A stretch of DNA of 23,776 bases from a virus. The DNA lies in the IMG/VR virus record IMGVR_UViG_3300043446_001420, positions 1-23,776 of that record, one strand, 5' to 3'. The first letter of the stretch is position 1. Each line of letters starts with the position of its first letter. The notes under the pieces were generated by a model, which was given only the letters and a program-made list of their open reading frames with translations, did no database searches and was not told the DNA's origin. Shown here in pieces: positions 7,425-15,471 of this stretch. Position numbers and translations under genes: made by a program.

Positions 7425-7817
7425 CTAGAAAACGACGTCAGGGGACGGGATCTTTCCCTTGACGTGGACTTCTTCAAGCAAGCGGCAGAGCGTACCGTTG
7501 AGGATCAGCGGGAAGCCGTCGCTTACTCGATAAAATACCCAGTCGCCGATTTCGACGTTCTGGCCGTGGAACTTGTTTGTATCGTCGTCGACGAAGGCGA
7601 GCGGGCCTTTTTTAAGAACGAGGCCGGCCTTCCCCTGATAACGATCTTCGTTGCGCGTCTGATCCGCGAGAAAAATTCCTGCTTTGGTTTTCTCAGGCCG
7701 AACGTAGACAGCAACAAGGATCTGATTGTGCAGGATGTCGACCTTAGAAATGTCGCCAATCTTTGCACGAAGCTCTCCTGCCGGGTCTTCAGAATGAGCC
7801 ATCAAAGATGCGGGCAT
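7425..7817 (-). CDS. GroES-like co-chaperonin (Cpn10 fold)
   Basis: This 130-aa product starts at ATG 7817, with GGAGG seven bases upstream, and overlaps the previous stop by one base (TAATG). Residues about 27-115 follow the Cpn10 order: ILHNQILVAVYVRPEKT (first strand, like 'PLHDRVIVKR'), a mobile-loop-like TKAGIFLADQTRNED with the hydrophobic triplet IFL where GroES has IVL, then GLVLKKGP, VEIGDWVFYRVSDGFP (like 'VGDIVIFNDGYG') and CRLLEEVHVKG. T4 gp31 is a known phage GroES substitute needed to fold the capsid protein with host GroEL. No GroEL gene is in the window. Expression just before scaffold and capsid suggests the same role. An N-terminal extension and a C-terminal tail exceed GroES length (97 aa). 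Confidence 0.75.
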   Translation of the reverse strand: MPASLMAHSEDPAGELRAKIGDISKVDILHNQILVAVYVRPEKTKAGIFLADQTRNEDRYQGKAGLVLKKGPLAFVDDDTNKFHGQNVEIGDWVFYRVSDGFPLILNGTLCRLLEEVHVKGKIPSPDVVF

Positions 7818-7999
7818 TACGCGGCCTCCACATTGGCAGCGGTCGCATCAACAAGCTTCACTGCATTCACCGCATCAGCAAGCTTCTTGCTGAGGATGAC
7901 AGCCGCTTCAGCCGCCTGAAGACCGGCGGCCTTCACAGCAATGTCGATAAGCTGGTTCAGGACGTTGAGCTCCTGTTCCGTAAACGAGACTTGGATCAT
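7817..7999 (-). CDS. Small helical protein, 60 aa
   Basis: The ATG at 7999 sits five bases after AGGAGA and is preferred over a GTG directly before it. The product MIQVSFTEQELNVLNQLID... is a single helical, Ala/Val-rich domain (VKAAGLQAAEAAVILSKK, about 22-39). It has no signal peptide, membrane segment or cysteines. It is coupled to the GroES-like gene by TAATG. Small proteins of this 'FTEQELNVLNQLID-AVKAAGL' type occur beside phage head genes. No function is known to me. A partner or assembly chaperone role is possible from the coupling, but this is speculation. Confidence 0.7.
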   Translation of the reverse strand: MIQVSFTEQELNVLNQLIDIAVKAAGLQAAEAAVILSKKLADAVNAVKLVDATAANVEAA

Positions 8000-8020
8000 C
8001 ACATTCTCCTTGGGTTGAGG

Positions 8021-8548
8021 TTAGCCTACTTGAGTAATCGTTACCTGAAGCGACGGTGACGCCGGATATGCGGGCGGACCAGCCGATGCGGCCTGTGCTT
8101 GAACTTGGCAGTTTGTGCTATCACCAGCCATCCACAATTCAACATAATCGTTAGCATTTAGCTGAACGATGTTTGATCCGGTGATATAAACTGGGGGACC
8201 AGCGTTAAATTGCGTATTTTGAGCAGTATAAGCAACGTCAGTTCCGTTTTTACGCAGCCATATCCATAAATTCTTGTTGCTTCCCGCAGTAATGTGCGCC
8301 TGCGCGGTCCACACCAGAAGATAATAGCCATCCGCCGCAGCAGTTAATTTTGTAGACGCAACAAGACTAATGCCCTGCGTATTCACCGGAGTATCGAACG
8401 TACAAGCTTGCGGATTAGATACGTTTGCAATGCTTTGCGTTACGCTTGAAGCAAAATCACCGCGCGCAAGCTGCGTAATGTTAATTCCTCCGCCGCTTGT
8501 CGGGTTAACAAGCGAAAGACCAGAGCCTGCAATCGTAAGGCCGCTCAC
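8021..8548 (-). CDS. Putative C1q-like beta-jelly-roll virion protein
   Basis: The product is 175 aa if it starts at GTG 8548, which overlaps the previous stop as GTGA; no better site is seen. The N-terminal 40 residues are fibre-like (SGGGINITQLARG). The rest has the strand order of a C1q/TNF-type jelly roll: STKLTAAADGYYLLVWTAQA (about 65), KNLWIWLRKNGTDVA (about 93), TGSNIVQLNANDYVELWMAG (about 125) and LQVTITQVG at the end. The 'D-G-Y-Y-L-x-x-x' and 'L-N-A-N-D-Y-V-E-L' patterns are the recognisable parts. Such domains form trimers in phage head fibres and tail appendages. Virion surface exposure is inferred. Confidence 0.65.
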   Translation of the reverse strand: MSGLTIAGSGLSLVNPTSGGGINITQLARGDFASSVTQSIANVSNPQACTFDTPVNTQGISLVASTKLTAAADGYYLLVWTAQAHITAGSNKNLWIWLRKNGTDVAYTAQNTQFNAGPPVYITGSNIVQLNANDYVELWMAGDSTNCQVQAQAASAGPPAYPASPSLQVTITQVG

Positions 8549-8892
8549 AGCGGCACCGAGCTGGCTTGTACGAACGTGGCGGTAACGGAGCCAGAGCCAC
8601 TATTAAGAACAACGCGGCAGAAGAGAGGAACAAACTGATAGTTGGTCTGAACAGTTGAGCTTGCGCCAACCGCTGCCGTGTCAGCGCAGTTAACCCACGT
8701 CATGCTGCCCTGAGCCACAGGATTCGTGGGCGAGTTCGGGTCATCCATCGACTGCTGTAGCGTGTAGTTCACGGTGCCGCTTGCAGTAAGCTGCACGCCA
8801 ACTTGACCCGGTGCCCACTCGTCAAGGCGCACAAGATCGCTGTATTTCGTGCCGCCCGACGCATTTGAAACAGTTACGGTAATCGGTCTCAT
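8545..8892 (-). CDS. Beta-rich small structural protein
   Basis: This 115-aa product starts at ATG 8892 with a weak GGAA site. It begins MRPITVTVSNASGGTKYSDLV and continues with beta-prone, Thr/Val/Ser-rich sequence. A middle part, GTVNYTLQQSMDDPNSP (about 57-73), leads to an ending GSVTATFVQASSVPL. Charge is low and no membrane helix is present. The stop overlaps the GTG start of the C1q-like gene, so the two are likely made in step and may form one appendage. I have seen proteins of this kind annotated only as hypothetical in phage head regions. A virion role is inferred from context. Confidence 0.65.
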   Translation of the reverse strand: MRPITVTVSNASGGTKYSDLVRLDEWAPGQVGVQLTASGTVNYTLQQSMDDPNSPTNPVAQGSMTWVNCADTAAVGASSTVQTNYQFVPLFCRVVLNSGSGSVTATFVQASSVPL

Positions 8893-8893
8893 G

Positions 8894-9670
8894 TTAGCAG
8901 TTCCATGCTCTAAGGGATTTGTTGATGCGCGAGTTCGGATCGCGTGCTGTTTCCGCGCTGGTGAGCTTTTTTTTAGCGCCCTTCATTCTGGCGCAGAATG
9001 AATCGCGGCGCTTACCGCCTTCCGGCTGCGGGCGTTTCAGCGTGCCGCCCGTCTCTTGGTGATACGATCGGCGGCCCTTCTCGTTGAGACCGCCCTCGGG
9101 GTTCTTTCCTTCGGCGCGCTGCCATGCGGGAGTGCGGCCGCCGCTGGCGCGCCTATACTGTTTCGCCTGTTCCTCATGGAGGTTTCTGGCGTAAGCCTCG
9201 GCGGCTTCCGGCGAAGAGAACTTTCCGAGATGCTCGCCAGTCTTCCTATAATGACTGATGGCATCATCTGGCGACATGATATAGCCGCCCATCGGATGGA
9301 ACGGATCTTTGCGTACAGTCGGCACGAGAACCTCCGCGCCGTCTTCACCGAAGTTCATCGAGCGAACCGTGCTGATCGTTCCGTCTGGGTTGTAAACCAT
9401 TGGCCGCGACTTCAGATCAACATTGCCGCGTTCTAGCAATCCACCGCCGTCTTGCCTTTTGCGGCGTTTCTTATCGAGCCGCGTCTTCGCCGCCTGCTCA
9501 AACGCCTTCGCGGTCGGAGCGCCCGGCGCACCCGGCTTGCGCATTTTCTCGCCGGAGCCGTGCTTGATGCGCTCCTGCTTGGCGTGAATGTTCGCATACA
9601 ATCCACCGCCAGACCCGTATCGCTTGCGGGCCAGCTCGCGTCCGTCGCGGGAGATGGATTTGTAGATCAC
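8894..9670 (-). CDS. Composite basic protein with DUF6321-like C-terminus
   Basis: This 258-aa product is read from GTG 9670, which overlaps the previous stop (GTGA). Three blocks are visible. An N-terminal basic block contains LYANIHAKQERIKHGSGEKM (about 24-43). A central block (about 88-172) contains RPMVYNPDGTISTVRSMNFG, VLVPTV, a His-Tyr pair and FSSPEAAEAYARNLHEEQ; I recognise it from larger phage virion and lysis proteins. The C-terminal block has GGLNEKGRRSYHQETGGTLK, SFCARMKGAKKK and the terminal SLRAWNC, matching DUF6321 as I remember it. All three occur in phage virion regions, but none has a firm biochemical role. The protein may travel in the head or tail. The combination is the noteworthy point. 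Confidence 0.65.
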   Translation of the reverse strand: MIYKSISRDGRELARKRYGSGGGLYANIHAKQERIKHGSGEKMRKPGAPGAPTAKAFEQAAKTRLDKKRRKRQDGGGLLERGNVDLKSRPMVYNPDGTISTVRSMNFGEDGAEVLVPTVRKDPFHPMGGYIMSPDDAISHYRKTGEHLGKFSSPEAAEAYARNLHEEQAKQYRRASGGRTPAWQRAEGKNPEGGLNEKGRRSYHQETGGTLKRPQPEGGKRRDSFCARMKGAKKKLTSAETARDPNSRINKSLRAWNC

Positions 9671-9861
9671 GACTTCAACTGCCTCTCAACATCCGCCAGC
9701 ATCGTAAGCACGTTTCGGTATGCGTTAATGCCTGAGATGCGTTGCTTGTATTCCGTGTAGTCAGCGGCCGCTCCGCTCAGGAGGCCGTCAGAGAGGCGTG
9801 AGATTTCCTCGCTGACAGCCTCCGCGATCATTCGTGCGACCGTTGAGTCAAACGAGTTCAC
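9667..9861 (-). CDS. Small helical phage protein, 64 aa
   Basis: It starts at GTG 9861, overlapping the stop of the Lys/Gly-rich gene as GTGA, and ends overlapping the next GTG in the same way. The product is all-helical: [19 protein letters not shown], then [19 protein letters not shown] and [10 protein letters not shown]. The 'Y-T-E-Y-x-x-R-I-x-x-I-x-x-x-R-x-V-L' pattern is common in small phage proteins located after portal genes. The function is unknown. Its size and coupling to neighbours suggest a virion-assembly helper, which is inference. Confidence 0.65.
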   Translation of the reverse strand: MNSFDSTVARMIAEAVSEEISRLSDGLLSGAAADYTEYKQRISGINAYRNVLTMLADVERQLKS

Positions 9862-10757
9862 CGCTTGTGACCGTACTCTTCAATCTTCTCGAGACGGCCT
9901 TCGCCCGAACCCGCGCCGTAACGCATCTTCGGATACACCGCCCCGCCCTTCTTGTAGGTGATCGGCGGATGCTTGCGGATCTCGGCGAGATCGCCCTTGC
10001 CCGGCGCGTGCGTGACCTTGGTGCCAAGGCGCAGGCTCTCGGCCTTGACCGGCGTGATGTTTGATTCAACACGCCCGCCCTTCTTGCGCATCGGCATCGG
10101 AGGCATGCCCGGAGGACCACCAGCGGGCGGCATGCCCGGCGCAGCCCCTGCGGGCGGCATCGGCATCGGGACAGGAACGCGCGGCATCGGTGCCGGCATC
10201 TGCGGCATCGCGGCCTTGTCTTCACCACCGGCCGGACGCGGCGGAGCCACGATCACGTTGACGTTCGTGCCGCCCTTTTTGCCCTTCTTGCCGCCCATGA
10301 GACGACCGCCGGACGCGCGCTTGGCGACGTGCCCGCCCTTCTTGAGCTTCGACAGGTCGGTATGCTCGCCGTGATGCTCCTGCTTGTCATGCATTGCCAT
10401 CGCGCGCTTGATCAGCTTCTTGTCGGCAGCAAGGTCGGCAGCATCAACGTGGCCGCCCTTTGCCCGCTGCGCCTCGATGCGGCGGATCTGCTCCGGCGTA
10501 TAAAGATCGGTCGGCTGCGGGCGAACGCCTTCAGGACGCGGGCGCGGCATTGGGACCGGCATGCGCGGACGACGATCAAGACGCTCGGCAGTAGGGCCAC
10601 CGTCCGCCTTCATCACCTTGCCGCCCTTCTTGCGGTGGGCGATCTTCGGCTTGGCGTGGCTCGCGCCACCGTGAGCCTTCTTGGTGTAGCCCCCGCACAT
10701 GCGGGTAATCTTATCGACGTGGGACTTCTTGGCATCATGCCGGTACATATGGGCCAT
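9858..10757 (-). CDS. Large Lys/Gly- and Pro/Met-rich protein with KKGG motifs
   Basis: This 299-aa product starts at ATG 10757, with AAGGA nine bases upstream. At least six short KGG/KKGG units are spread along it ([40 protein letters not shown]), often followed by a hydrophobic residue. A Pro/Met/Gly tract (about 185-230, [15 protein letters not shown]) separates the halves. The C-terminus is [19 protein letters not shown]. The overall charge is strongly positive and much of it is probably disordered. It directly follows the portal gene. Binding to packaged DNA or to the portal is plausible for such composition, but no family function is known to me. The smaller gene at 3302-3655 shares the KGG style. 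Confidence 0.65.
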   Translation of the reverse strand: MAHMYRHDAKKSHVDKITRMCGGYTKKAHGGASHAKPKIAHRKKGGKVMKADGGPTAERLDRRPRMPVPMPRPRPEGVRPQPTDLYTPEQIRRIEAQRAKGGHVDAADLAADKKLIKRAMAMHDKQEHHGEHTDLSKLKKGGHVAKRASGGRLMGGKKGKKGGTNVNVIVAPPRPAGGEDKAAMPQMPAPMPRVPVPMPMPPAGAAPGMPPAGGPPGMPPMPMRKKGGRVESNITPVKAESLRLGTKVTHAPGKGDLAEIRKHPPITYKKGGAVYPKMRYGAGSGEGRLEKIEEYGHKR

Positions 10758-10769
10758 AGCGGCGGTTCC

Positions 10770-12863
10770 TTATTGCGTGGGAAGGGGTGGAGTTTTGGTG
10801 ACCGTCCGCTCAGCGAGAGCCTCAGCCTCCGGATGCACCGCCAGCGTGCGGGCCAGATCAATCATTGCGAGCTGCTTCTTCAGCTCGCGGTCTTTCGTCT
10901 TCTCAATCATCTCAGCCTGCGCGATCGCAGCCCGCGTCTTGAGTTCGTCCATCTTGGCGGCGGCCTCGACCTGAACCTTCGCCATGCGAGGATCGGGCGG
11001 CTGCGCGGCTGGCATCGTCGGAGGCGCAAACAGGCTTTCAGGATTCTCCCAGCCCATGATCTTGAGAACCTGAAGATCAACCGCCTTGGGATCGTAGAGC
11101 GCCGGGCTCGCTGACTGTAGCTGCTTGACGGCCGTCGCCTTCATGAGGCGATGCAGATGCGACGGCGTGTTCGGATCGGCGACCGGCACGATGCCGTAGG
11201 TATCGACCGCCGCGAGGAACCGCTCTTTGTCCCAGTCCGTGGCGGGCCTTTTGTTGCCGCGCCAGAAAGCTTCCGGCTCTTCGCGGAACAGGTCGAGCAG
11301 GAGCTCGAACTCCTCGCTCTGGGCCTGATGCATGTTCTTGTGAACGGCGCTCTCGACCTTGGTCGCCTGCTCGATCAGGGCGATCGTGGTGCCGACCGGC
11401 GCGTCCTGCTTGCCCTCGCCGACCTTGATCTCGGCAGCGCCACCAACGCGCTGTGCGGCCTGCGTTACCTTGTCCATCATGCCGAGAAGGCCCGGCGTGA
11501 TGTCTTTATACGGCAGCGGCATCACCGCTTGATTGATCGGCATGCCTTGCGTATCGACGACAACACCAGAGCCGGCAGCAACGCGCATCTCATTCGTTTG
11601 TTGACGGGCGGCGAGCTTCGCGACGAGGAAGCCCGGGAAGTTGGCGAACATGCCGGTGTCGAGCGCCTCTCGCCATGCAGCGGTCAGGGCCGACGCCGAA
11701 TTGCCCAGCAAGTGCAGCAGGCCCCATCCGTACAGGCCAAAGCCGCGAATGTAGGGATAGTGGACGAACGTCGTGCGCGGATCGCAATCCTCGTTGTCCT
11801 CGTCCCAGTTGCGTCGAAGCTCCAGAATCTCGCGGCTGTCCTTGTCGATCGTCACGCGATACGGCAGCAGCAAGCCCTTGTTGCGCAGATGGCGCGGCGC
11901 GAACCGATCAAGGTCAAGTTCGCAATAGCATTCGTAGATCGTGTGTTCGCGGTCTTCCTGCCGCGTCGATTGAATGTCGATGCCCTCGATGTTGGCTTCC
12001 TTGAGATCAACCACCGAGTTCTGCGGCGTCGGTGGCGTCAATTCAATGTCGCGATACACGCCGAGGAACTTCATACGCTTCATGATCGCCGGGCGCATCT
12101 TGATGCGCTGCGTGATCCGGCCAGCATTGGCGAGGTCGGTCGCGGCGTTGTTCACGATCAGGTCTTGCGCGTCGATGCTTTCGGACACCGGACGCCGGCG
12201 CATCGGGTCCATGTAGACTTTCTTGAAGCCCGAGCCTCCGAACACCGTCATCAGCAACATGCGATCGGTGTCGGGGTAATACTCCTTCGCCTTCTTCGTG
12301 AGATAGAAGTTGAAGTCCTTCTCGAGGCAATCGGCCAACTCGTCCGACTGCGGCGATCGCTGGCCCACGTCCTTGACCTTGACGGGGCCGTCCGCCGGGA
12401 GAAGCTCGGCGCGTGCATTGGCCCATGCCATCAGAACGGATTCAAGCAGCAGCGGGTGCCGCACCACGGACATGCCCTCGACCGGCGCACTGGTCGATCC
12501 AACGTCGCCCTTCGGTTCTTCAAGCTTGAGGCCGAGAAGCTCAAGGCCCCTCGCCCGCGTCTGCAACCACTCGGCCCGTGACTGATCGTCCGCCTCGATG
12601 GCATCGATAAGCTGTTCGCCGATACGTCCAAGCTCGCTTTGGTCCATCCGCATCGCGAGATTGTCGTAGTGCTTGTTTTCGCCCTCATCTACCTTTGGCG
12701 AGAGGTCGACAGCCACGGATCCGTCAGGAAGCTCGGTCACGATGCCTTCGTCCGTCATTGCGGACGGGCCGCCGTTGTCGATCTCGATGATGACGTCCTG
12801 CGCAATGGCGTCATCCGGTCGATTGCCGGGTACGTTGCCGAGGTTCCAGATATTGTCAGCCAT
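10770..12863 (-). CDS. Portal protein
   Basis: This 697-aa product starts at ATG 12863, three bases after the terminase stop. Its size and position right after TerL fit a portal (head-tail connector) of short-tailed phages. Visible blocks are an acidic N-terminus, the helical HPLLLESVLMAWANARAELLP segment (about 137-157), a tail-facing region with DRMLLMTVFGGSGFKKVYMDP (about 200-220), YPYIRGFGLYGWGLLHLLGN (about 372-391), and the stem and crown region EIKVGEGKQDAPVGTTIALIEQATK (about 475-500). The C-terminal tail is a long Ala/Lys/Glu coiled coil (ARTLAVHPEAEALAERT). The portal forms the DNA channel and docks the terminase. The call is well supported by pattern and context. Confidence 0.85.
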   Translation of the reverse strand: MADNIWNLGNVPGNRPDDAIAQDVIIEIDNGGPSAMTDEGIVTELPDGSVAVDLSPKVDEGENKHYDNLAMRMDQSELGRIGEQLIDAIEADDQSRAEWLQTRARGLELLGLKLEEPKGDVGSTSAPVEGMSVVRHPLLLESVLMAWANARAELLPADGPVKVKDVGQRSPQSDELADCLEKDFNFYLTKKAKEYYPDTDRMLLMTVFGGSGFKKVYMDPMRRRPVSESIDAQDLIVNNAATDLANAGRITQRIKMRPAIMKRMKFLGVYRDIELTPPTPQNSVVDLKEANIEGIDIQSTRQEDREHTIYECYCELDLDRFAPRHLRNKGLLLPYRVTIDKDSREILELRRNWDEDNEDCDPRTTFVHYPYIRGFGLYGWGLLHLLGNSASALTAAWREALDTGMFANFPGFLVAKLAARQQTNEMRVAAGSGVVVDTQGMPINQAVMPLPYKDITPGLLGMMDKVTQAAQRVGGAAEIKVGEGKQDAPVGTTIALIEQATKVESAVHKNMHQAQSEEFELLLDLFREEPEAFWRGNKRPATDWDKERFLAAVDTYGIVPVADPNTPSHLHRLMKATAVKQLQSASPALYDPKAVDLQVLKIMGWENPESLFAPPTMPAAQPPDPRMAKVQVEAAAKMDELKTRAAIAQAEMIEKTKDRELKKQLAMIDLARTLAVHPEAEALAERTVTKTPPLPTQ

Positions 12864-12866
12864 TTA

Positions 12867-14501
12867 TCAGACCGGATAAAGAGCGGCAGTCCTGCCGACA
12901 CGGAAGCGATTGATTTCGGTGACTTCGTATTCGTGTTCGTGCCGATGCACGATCATGCCGCTGTCGCGCAGGAACTTCATGGCCTGCGTCGCGCTGTCGG
13001 TCAGATCCTTGTATCGGCCCTTGGGGAACGATTCCATTTCGGACATTACGGTCTCGGCCCATTCCTTGTCTGGCGCGTAGACGAGTAGCTGCGAGAACAC
13101 CGGCTGCACCGCGTGCGCGCGGGATACCTTGTCACCGTGCGGCTGCACAATTTGCACGCCCCAACCTTCGGTGCCATGCAAGCGCCTGATCTCTTGTGCA
13201 GCCGTCAGGCCAGACGCCTTGCCTTCGATGATGAGACGGTCAGCCTTGTACCGTTGGCATGTATGCGCGAGCCATTCGACGAGGCCCCATTGCCCCTGCG
13301 TGCGTCGAGCGAACTCCGCATTCGTCTCATTGGTAAGGCGCGGCTCGTACTTGCCGTGCATTTCGAGGTGCTTGCGCCATGCGTGCATGAGCATGATGCG
13401 CGGCGCTCCAGTCTTGTCGCGCCACAGGCCCCACACCGTGCAGCCTGTCGGATCGTTAGCTTCTTTCTCAGTGTATGCGGTGTCGGCCGACACCAGAACG
13501 AACTCCATCGGCGGGAAGCTGTCGTCTGGGCTTTCCCAGAGCTGCCACCAGTCCCGCTTGAAGATACCGCCGCCGCGCGGTGCGGGGGCTTGCTGATACT
13601 GACCAGCGTATGCGTATGGCCCGAGCGACGCCTTGAGATCATCGACGACTTTCGTCGGGAACCGTTCCGGCCAAGCAAGCTCGCCGTCTTCCTCTCGCCA
13701 GTCGGTCCAGATCGGCGTCGTGCAATGACGGCCCGCGTCATACTCCATCGGGATCATGAGATGGACGTAATCGGCGAAGCCGTTCTCGATGATCGTGCCG
13801 CTGACGTCTGCTTCATGCACGCGCTGCATGATGACGACAATCGCGGACTGCTCCATCGAGTTGAGACGGTTGCTCAACGATTCGCGGAACCACCTGACGG
13901 TCTCGCCGCGTACCGCTTCGCTCTCGCCCTCTTTAACATTGTGCGGGTCGTCAAGAATGATGCGATCGCCGCGCTCACCAGTGCCGATACCACCAACCGA
14001 CGTGGCAAGCTTTGAGCCTGTCTTGTCATTGGTGATCTTGACCTCGCCGATCTTGCGCGTCTTGAACTTGTCGCCCCACAACTCCTGATACTTTTGAGAC
14101 GTGATCAGGTCGCGGAACTTTCCGTTGTCGCGCTCGGTGAGGCCAGCAGCGTATGAGAACGCGACGTACCGCAGGTGCGGCATTTCCATCGGTCCCCATT
14201 CCCACGCCGGCCAGAACACGTCTGTTAGCAGCGACTTCATGAAGCCCGGCGGCACGTTGATCAGCAGGCGATTGATGTCGCCGAACGTGACGGCCTCGAG
14301 ATGCTGACAAATTGCATCGAGCGCCTCGCCCTCGACGAACTCCGTCTGCGGCTCAAGCACGTCCCAGAAGTAACGCACGAAATTAATCAGGCCGCCTTCT
14401 CGCGCTTGTTCCTTACGCAGCATGCGCAGGTTCAATTCGCGGTGTAGCGCGATCAAACGAGCGCGGCGCTCTGGATCAATTTTGAGCTGAGGCTTCGACA
14501 A
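12867..14501 (-). CDS. terL: Terminase large subunit
   Basis: The product is 544 aa if read from TTG 14501, which has GAAGG five bases upstream and overlaps TerS by 26 bases. No ATG is available until about residue 27, so the start is uncertain. The ATPase domain shows a Walker-A-like VPPGFMKS (about 83-90), Walker B RIILDD (about 180-185) and the coupling segment VVIMQRVHEADVSG (about 222-235). The linker YAGQYQQAPAPRGGGIFK is typical of this family. The RNase H-like nuclease domain begins VLVSADTAY with Asp at about 340, and further acidic residues follow (KDLTDSATQAMKF near the end). The enzyme packages DNA into the prohead through the portal and cuts concatemers. Identification is secure. 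Confidence 0.92.
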   Translation of the reverse strand: MSKPQLKIDPERRARLIALHRELNLRMLRKEQAREGGLINFVRYFWDVLEPQTEFVEGEALDAICQHLEAVTFGDINRLLINVPPGFMKSLLTDVFWPAWEWGPMEMPHLRYVAFSYAAGLTERDNGKFRDLITSQKYQELWGDKFKTRKIGEVKITNDKTGSKLATSVGGIGTGERGDRIILDDPHNVKEGESEAVRGETVRWFRESLSNRLNSMEQSAIVVIMQRVHEADVSGTIIENGFADYVHLMIPMEYDAGRHCTTPIWTDWREEDGELAWPERFPTKVVDDLKASLGPYAYAGQYQQAPAPRGGGIFKRDWWQLWESPDDSFPPMEFVLVSADTAYTEKEANDPTGCTVWGLWRDKTGAPRIMLMHAWRKHLEMHGKYEPRLTNETNAEFARRTQGQWGLVEWLAHTCQRYKADRLIIEGKASGLTAAQEIRRLHGTEGWGVQIVQPHGDKVSRAHAVQPVFSQLLVYAPDKEWAETVMSEMESFPKGRYKDLTDSATQAMKFLRDSGMIVHRHEHEYEVTEINRFRVGRTAALYPV

Positions 14502-14976
14502 GCTCGCCTTCGATGACTTGCGTTTCTTCCTTGATCAGAGCCAGAAGCTTATCGTCCGACACCTGATCAAATTCTCCAGCGCGACCCAGCTCGTGCTTCT
14601 GAACGTCACGCCACTTATCTGGCTGTCTATTCTTGAGCCAAAAGATCTGCGCGCTCGTCTGCGGCTGCGCGTATTGCTTGATCGTTTCCTTAATTATGTT
14701 GCCTTGAAACATGAAGGCTTTTTCTTCTTCGTATGTGTAGCCGACGGCGCACTGAAACAGACTGCGCTCGACGCGATTGTCCGAGATTTCGCGGCCCGCC
14801 TTCAGCGCCTCAGCGAACTCAGCGTGAGCGATGCGCCAGTTGTTGACCGTCGCGGTGCTGACGTTAAGCAACGAAGCAAGGTCGTCATCAGTTGCGCCGA
14901 AGCGGCAAGCGATCTCTGCCTGCTTTGCCATCTCGGGGCGATACTTGGTGACATTGCCCATCGCCGTAAAATTCAC
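14476..14976 (-). CDS. terS: Terminase small subunit
   Basis: The product is 166 aa from GTG 14976, or 161 aa from ATG 14961. A GGGGA lies directly against the GTG and 14 bases from the ATG, so neither start is clearly favoured. The N-terminal part is a helix-turn-helix DNA-binding domain: AEIACRFGATDDDLASLLNVS then TATVNNWRIAHAEFAEALKAG (about 21-62). It is followed by the oligomerisation region with ERSLFQCAVGYTYEEEKAF and KNRQPDKWRDVQ, a typical ending of TerS core domains. The acidic C-terminus probably contacts TerL. TerS recognises the packaging site and regulates TerL. The pair order TerS-TerL-portal is canonical. Confidence 0.88.
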   Translation of the reverse strand: MNFTAMGNVTKYRPEMAKQAEIACRFGATDDDLASLLNVSTATVNNWRIAHAEFAEALKAGREISDNRVERSLFQCAVGYTYEEEKAFMFQGNIIKETIKQYAQPQTSAQIFWLKNRQPDKWRDVQKHELGRAGEFDQVSDDKLLALIKEETQVIEGELVEASAQN

Positions 14977-14985
14977 TCCCCGCTT

Positions 14986-15198
14986 TTACGCCACATCGTC
15001 GTTTTTACGATCTTCGAACGCATTCTGTTCCAGCCCGATATGGACGAACTCTGGCGTTCCATCGAACAATTGCACGTACACGGCGCGGATTCTGCCGTTC
15101 TGCCGGCCGATCTTTGAGACGGTGCATGGCTGGCCCTTATAGGTCCAGTTCATGCAGAGCGAGTGCGGCAACTGTTCGAAGCGCATCAATTCGCCCAT
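14986..15198 (-). CDS. Small hypothetical protein before TerS
   Basis: The product is 70 aa from ATG 15198, or 66 aa from ATG 15186, which forms a TGATG overlap with the previous gene; the shorter form is equally plausible. It contains LPHSLCMNWTYKGQPCTVSKIG (about 10-31), strand-like segments and an AVYVQLFDGTPEFVHIGLEQ block (about 39-58). This suggests a small SH3- or Tudor-like beta barrel, which would fit a nucleic-acid or protein contact. No catalytic motif is seen. I do not recognise the family. It is transcribed with the terminase genes. Confidence 0.6.
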   Translation of the reverse strand: MGELMRFEQLPHSLCMNWTYKGQPCTVSKIGRQNGRIRAVYVQLFDGTPEFVHIGLEQNAFEDRKNDDVA

Positions 15199-15422
15199 TG
15201 GCCTTGGCTCTGGTGCATTTGCTGCGCGGCTTGCCGCATCTGCTGTTCCATGTGTTCCGCTTCCAGCGTGACGCGCTCAAGGAAGTCGTCGATGCTTTCG
15301 ACCTGCTCGGCGAGGATCTCGAGCTTTCGATGGGCGTCTCGCGCATTGACCAAGGCGAGACCAGCCAGCAGTGCCGAGCCGGTTGTCATGATCATTGATG
15401 CAGCAATAATAAATTCGGGCAT
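15186..15422 (-). CDS. Small membrane-anchored coiled-coil protein (spanin/holin-type candidate)
   Basis: This 78-aa product starts at ATG 15422. Residues 4-25 (FIIAASMIMTTGSALLAGLALV) form one hydrophobic helix without charges. The rest, about 27-78, is a charged, Gln/Glu/Met-rich coiled coil (LEILAEQVESIDDFLERV, EHMEQQMRQAAQQMHQSQ). An N-terminal anchor with a periplasmic coiled coil is the layout of inner-membrane spanins. Single-helix pinholins and general membrane proteins are alternatives. No endolysin or outer-membrane spanin is seen next to it. It lies at the start of the late block between the NusG-like gene and terminase. A lysis role is inferred from topology alone. Confidence 0.5.
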   Translation of the reverse strand: MPEFIIAASMIMTTGSALLAGLALVNARDAHRKLEILAEQVESIDDFLERVTLEAEHMEQQMRQAAQQMHQSQGQWAN

Positions 15423-15471
15423 GCTACCGCCATTGGCTGGCCAGCCTGTTTATCCGGCCATGCCTGAGCGG

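Noticed and set aside
11151-12581. A 476-codon open frame on the plus strand opposite the portal gene
   Set aside because: It is the mirror frame of a GC-rich coding gene. Composition is Arg/Leu/Val/His-heavy without motifs, and the portal reading has clear family features.
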